This document shows, in pieces, positions 61,682 to 64,000 of a DNA stretch of 64,000 nucleotides. The stretch comes from Spirosoma sp. 48-14 (GTDB lineage: Bacteria > Bacteroidota > Bacteroidia > Cytophagales > Spirosomataceae). Below the pieces are notes generated by a model. The model did no database searches. It was not told the origin of the DNA and saw nothing but the letters and a program-made list of their open reading frames with translations. Where the stretch lies: NCBI RefSeq assembly GCF_001898575.1, contig NZ_MKUD01000045.1:327382-391381 (forward strand), given 5' to 3'. The translations under genes were made by a program, and so were the position numbers. The first letter of the stretch is position 1. Every line of letters begins with the position of its first letter.

Positions 61682-64000
61682 TTATGCGGTTTGCACTGAG
61701 CGATCAGCAGGTTGTTCAACAGAAGCGGTTAGAGCCGTTTCTTCATGGGTTATCGTCCATTGAAGCTCTTCATTGTTCACATCGACATGAATGGTAGACC
61801 CTTTAGTTACATCTCCGGCAATGATCATTCGGGAAATGGGTCGCCGAAGCTGGTTCCGAATGACACCTTTCAATTGCCGGGCTCCATACTGCGGTGTAAA
61901 GCCCGAAAGCGCCAGGTGCCGACGAGCCTCGGTCGTGAGATCGAGCACAATACCTTGCTTAGTCAATTGATCGGTCAGGCTGCGCAGATGGAGGTTGAAA
62001 ATCCGAATGGCGTTCTCTTCCGAGATCGGGGCGAAGGGTACGATTTCGGTCAGCCGGGCCAGAAATTCGGGGCGAAAATGGCGGCTCATGGTTTCCATCA
62101 GTTCCGTATTGGTCGGAATCTGGCCTTCGCCAAATCGCTGGATAACCAACTGACTTCCAATATTTGACGTAAATAACACCACGGCATCCGAGAAATCACC
62201 TTCCTTGCCTAATCGGTCGTGCAGACGGCCTTCGTCCAGAATTTGCAGGAAGATGTCGAACACAGATGGATGGGCTTTCTCAATTTCATCGAACAGAACG
62301 ACTGAGTAAGGTTTCTCACGGATTTTATTCACCAGCAAGCCCCCTTCTTCGTAGCCGACATAGCCCGGAGGAGCCCCGTACAGCAAAGCCGCTGAATGTT
62401 CTTCCTTGAACTCCGACATATCGAACCGAATCAGGAACGACTCATCGTTGAACAGGAAATCGGCCAGTGATTTGGCTAGTTCCGTTTTGCCGGTTCCGGT
62501 GGGTCCAAGCAAAAAGAACGAACCGATGGGTTGCCCTGCTTTGGTAAGACCAGAACGAGACTCCAGAATAGCATCGGCAACGGCTTTCACAGCATGATCC
62601 TGCCCGATAACGCGCTGTTTCAAGACTTCATCCATCGCCAGCAGTTTATCCCGCTCTTTGCTTTGAATTTTCCCCAGCGGAATACCCGTTTTGTGCGAGA
62701 TCACGGCCGCTACGTCATGCCGATCAACGGTTGTTTTTTGTACGTCGATCAAGGCAGAAAGCCGGGTTAGTTTCTGCTGAATATGTTCGGCCAGTGTCGA
62801 AACCGATTCAAAGGGATCATCCGTCGATTCGTCGTCGTCGCGTTCCGCAGCCAGATTCGCCAATAGAATAGGGCTTATTTTGGCTTCAAGCTCCTGATGC
62901 AAATAGCGTAGATTGCTCAATGAGCCGCTTCCATCAAACGAATTGGTCAACTTGTTCAGCTGTTCGGTTAGTTGAGCCACTTCGGCGGGGGTTCGTTCGC
63001 TGATCATCCGAACGGCCGACAACGTACGGTCGAGGAGGTCAACGGCGGCATCGGGCAACCGACGATTTCGACTATAACGCTTGGCAAGGGTGACGGCTTC
63101 CGAAACCGCATCGGTCCCGACGGTGAGCTGATGATGACTTTCGTAGAAGGGAACCAGCCGTTGCACCATCCGAATAGCCATATCGACCGAAGGCTCTTCT
63201 ACCCGCAACACATCGAATCGGCGGCTAAAGGCTTCATCTGTTTCAATGTATTTTCGGTATTCATCGAGCGTCGTAGCGCCAATCACCGTCAGATTCCCTT
63301 TGGCCAGTTCAGGCTTGAGCAAGTTGGCAACGCCCGTTCCAAGTGGCCCCCGGCTATCCAGTAGCTGGTGAATTTCGTCAATGAACAAAATGATTTTGGC
63401 ATCTTGTTTTAGCTCTTTGAGAATGCTTTTCAGCCGATCTTCTACCTCACCTTTGTACGAAGCACCAGCTACCAAAGCGCCCAGATCGAGTTCGAGGAGT
63501 CGGGCATTTTTCAGATGACCCGGCACATCCCCCGCTACAATATTGAGCGCAAAACCATCGGCCAGCGCAGTTTTCCCTACACCCGGTTCGCCAACCAGAA
63601 TCACATTGGGTTTAGTCCGTCGTCCGAGGGTTTCGGTCATCATCCTGACTTCCCTGTCGCGGCCCAAAATCGGGTCCAGACGTCCTTCTGTAGCCATGGC
63701 GGTTTTATCGACACAATACCGCAACAACGCCTGCTCCGACGTCGGTTTAGCAGCTCCGGCTGTTTTTGGCCCTCCCTCTGAACCAGCCGCTGGCGCAACC
63801 GCTGTCTGTACATCGGCATCAGCCAGAGCCGCCTGCATCAGTTCGACCTGTGTCAGTGGAAAGCTCTTCAACTGTTCTGGCGTAAACGCAATGCCTGGCT
63901 TGAGCAAAGCGGCCAGCACACAAACAGGGTCGGTTTGTACTTTTCCTAACTGCATGGCAACCAGATCGGCCAGTTCCATAGTGGCTTTCACCTGTTCATC
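61682..64000 (-). CDS. tssH: TssH/ClpV, T6SS sheath-disassembly ATPase (partial)
   Basis: The frame is open to the right window edge, so the true N-terminus is outside; a Met near 63991 lies inside the frame and is not a credible start. At least 769 residues are visible. Two AAA+ modules show Walker A GEPGVGKT and GPTGTGKT and Walker B ILFIDEIH and VVLFDEIE, with a ClpB-like linker between. It recycles contracted TssBC sheath. First visible gene of the minus-strand T6SS operon. Confidence 0.93.
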   Translation of the reverse strand, partial: DEQVKATMELADLVAMQLGKVQTDPVCVLAALLKPGIAFTPEQLKSFPLTQVELMQAALADADVQTAVAPAAGSEGGPKTAGAAKPTSEQALLRYCVDKTAMATEGRLDPILGRDREVRMMTETLGRRTKPNVILVGEPGVGKTALADGFALNIVAGDVPGHLKNARLLELDLGALVAGASYKGEVEDRLKSILKELKQDAKIILFIDEIHQLLDSRGPLGTGVANLLKPELAKGNLTVIGATTLDEYRKYIETDEAFSRRFDVLRVEEPSVDMAIRMVQRLVPFYESHHQLTVGTDAVSEAVTLAKRYSRNRRLPDAAVDLLDRTLSAVRMISERTPAEVAQLTEQLNKLTNSFDGSGSLSNLRYLHQELEAKISPILLANLAAERDDDESTDDPFESVSTLAEHIQQKLTRLSALIDVQKTTVDRHDVAAVISHKTGIPLGKIQSKERDKLLAMDEVLKQRVIGQDHAVKAVADAILESRSGLTKAGQPIGSFFLLGPTGTGKTELAKSLADFLFNDESFLIRFDMSEFKEEHSAALLYGAPPGYVGYEEGGLLVNKIREKPYSVVLFDEIEKAHPSVFDIFLQILDEGRLHDRLGKEGDFSDAVVLFTSNIGSQLVIQRFGEGQIPTNTELMETMSRHFRPEFLARLTEIVPFAPISEENAIRIFNLHLRSLTDQLTKQGIVLDLTTEARRHLALSGFTPQYGARQLKGVIRNQLRRPISRMIIAGDVTKGSTIHVDVNNEELQWTITHEETALTASVEQPADRSVQTA

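Overview
The window looks like a chromosomal piece of a Bacteroidota bacterium of the order Cytophagales, probably near Spirosoma (genus level is inference). The signs are a SprB-repeat protein with a type IX secretion (T9SS) C-terminal sorting domain, a carboxypeptidase-regulatory-like TonB receptor, DUF1800/DUF1501 pairs, a subtype iii T6SS with tssN, GT117/DUF2723, almost no Shine-Dalgarno sequences, and promoters of the Bacteroidota type (TTTG about 19 bp upstream of TAnnTTTG). No rRNA, tRNA, CRISPR array or complete transposase was recognised.

Layout. 1-8.3 kb: end of a phosphoglucosamine-mutase-like gene (runs off the left edge), an Anbu proteasome-type peptidase with a transglutaminase, an acidic orphan protein, a large T9SS surface protein, an FMN reductase and a cystathionine gamma-synthase-like enzyme. 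8.4-16.9 kb: tandemly duplicated DUF1800 genes plus DUF1501, then a dienoyl-CoA isomerase-like crotonase and a 2,4-dienoyl-CoA reductase-like SDR, DUF4494 and a lipoprotein. 17-32.1 kb: a copper/silver handling island. It holds a HYC_CC_PP-like protein, a TonB receptor, an HMA-AraC fusion regulator, a GT61 enzyme, a 19-Cys copper-storage-like protein, a CECC-containing BNR protein, a Met/His-rich outer-membrane protein, a secreted HMA protein, an OmpR-family response regulator and tolC-cusB-cusA. 32.1-48.1 kb: housekeeping and secreted enzymes (metallophosphatase, esterase, sialidase-like, kynureninase, QueG, GrpE-DnaJ, Na+/H+ antiporter, AlkZ-like protein, GT117). 48.1-49.8 kb: an A+T-rich island with one orphan gene. 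49.8-55.7 kb: FolD, a lipoprotein, TssN, an esterase, DUF3500, DUF3592. 55.7-64 kb: T6SS genes on the minus strand in the order tssH - PAAR - tssB - tssC - four tssD (Hcp) - vgrG; tssH runs off the right edge.

Most notable non-coding signals. (1) Two arrays of four TTTAAR-like boxes at exactly 11-bp period lie between the response regulator and the tolC-cusBA operon, each array facing one gene. This is a likely binding architecture for a PhoB/OmpR-type regulator. (2) Long intercistronic hairpins are built from degenerate octamers (about WTTCRMTC). Their 3' arm ends at or within about a dozen bases of the next gene's start codon, and in two cases the arms differ by exactly one octamer. (3) Several other inverted-repeat elements are present: a REP/BIME-like pair, a MITE-like element, and 25- and 33-bp-arm hairpins. 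All homology calls come from reading the sequence and recalling family features; no database search was run.
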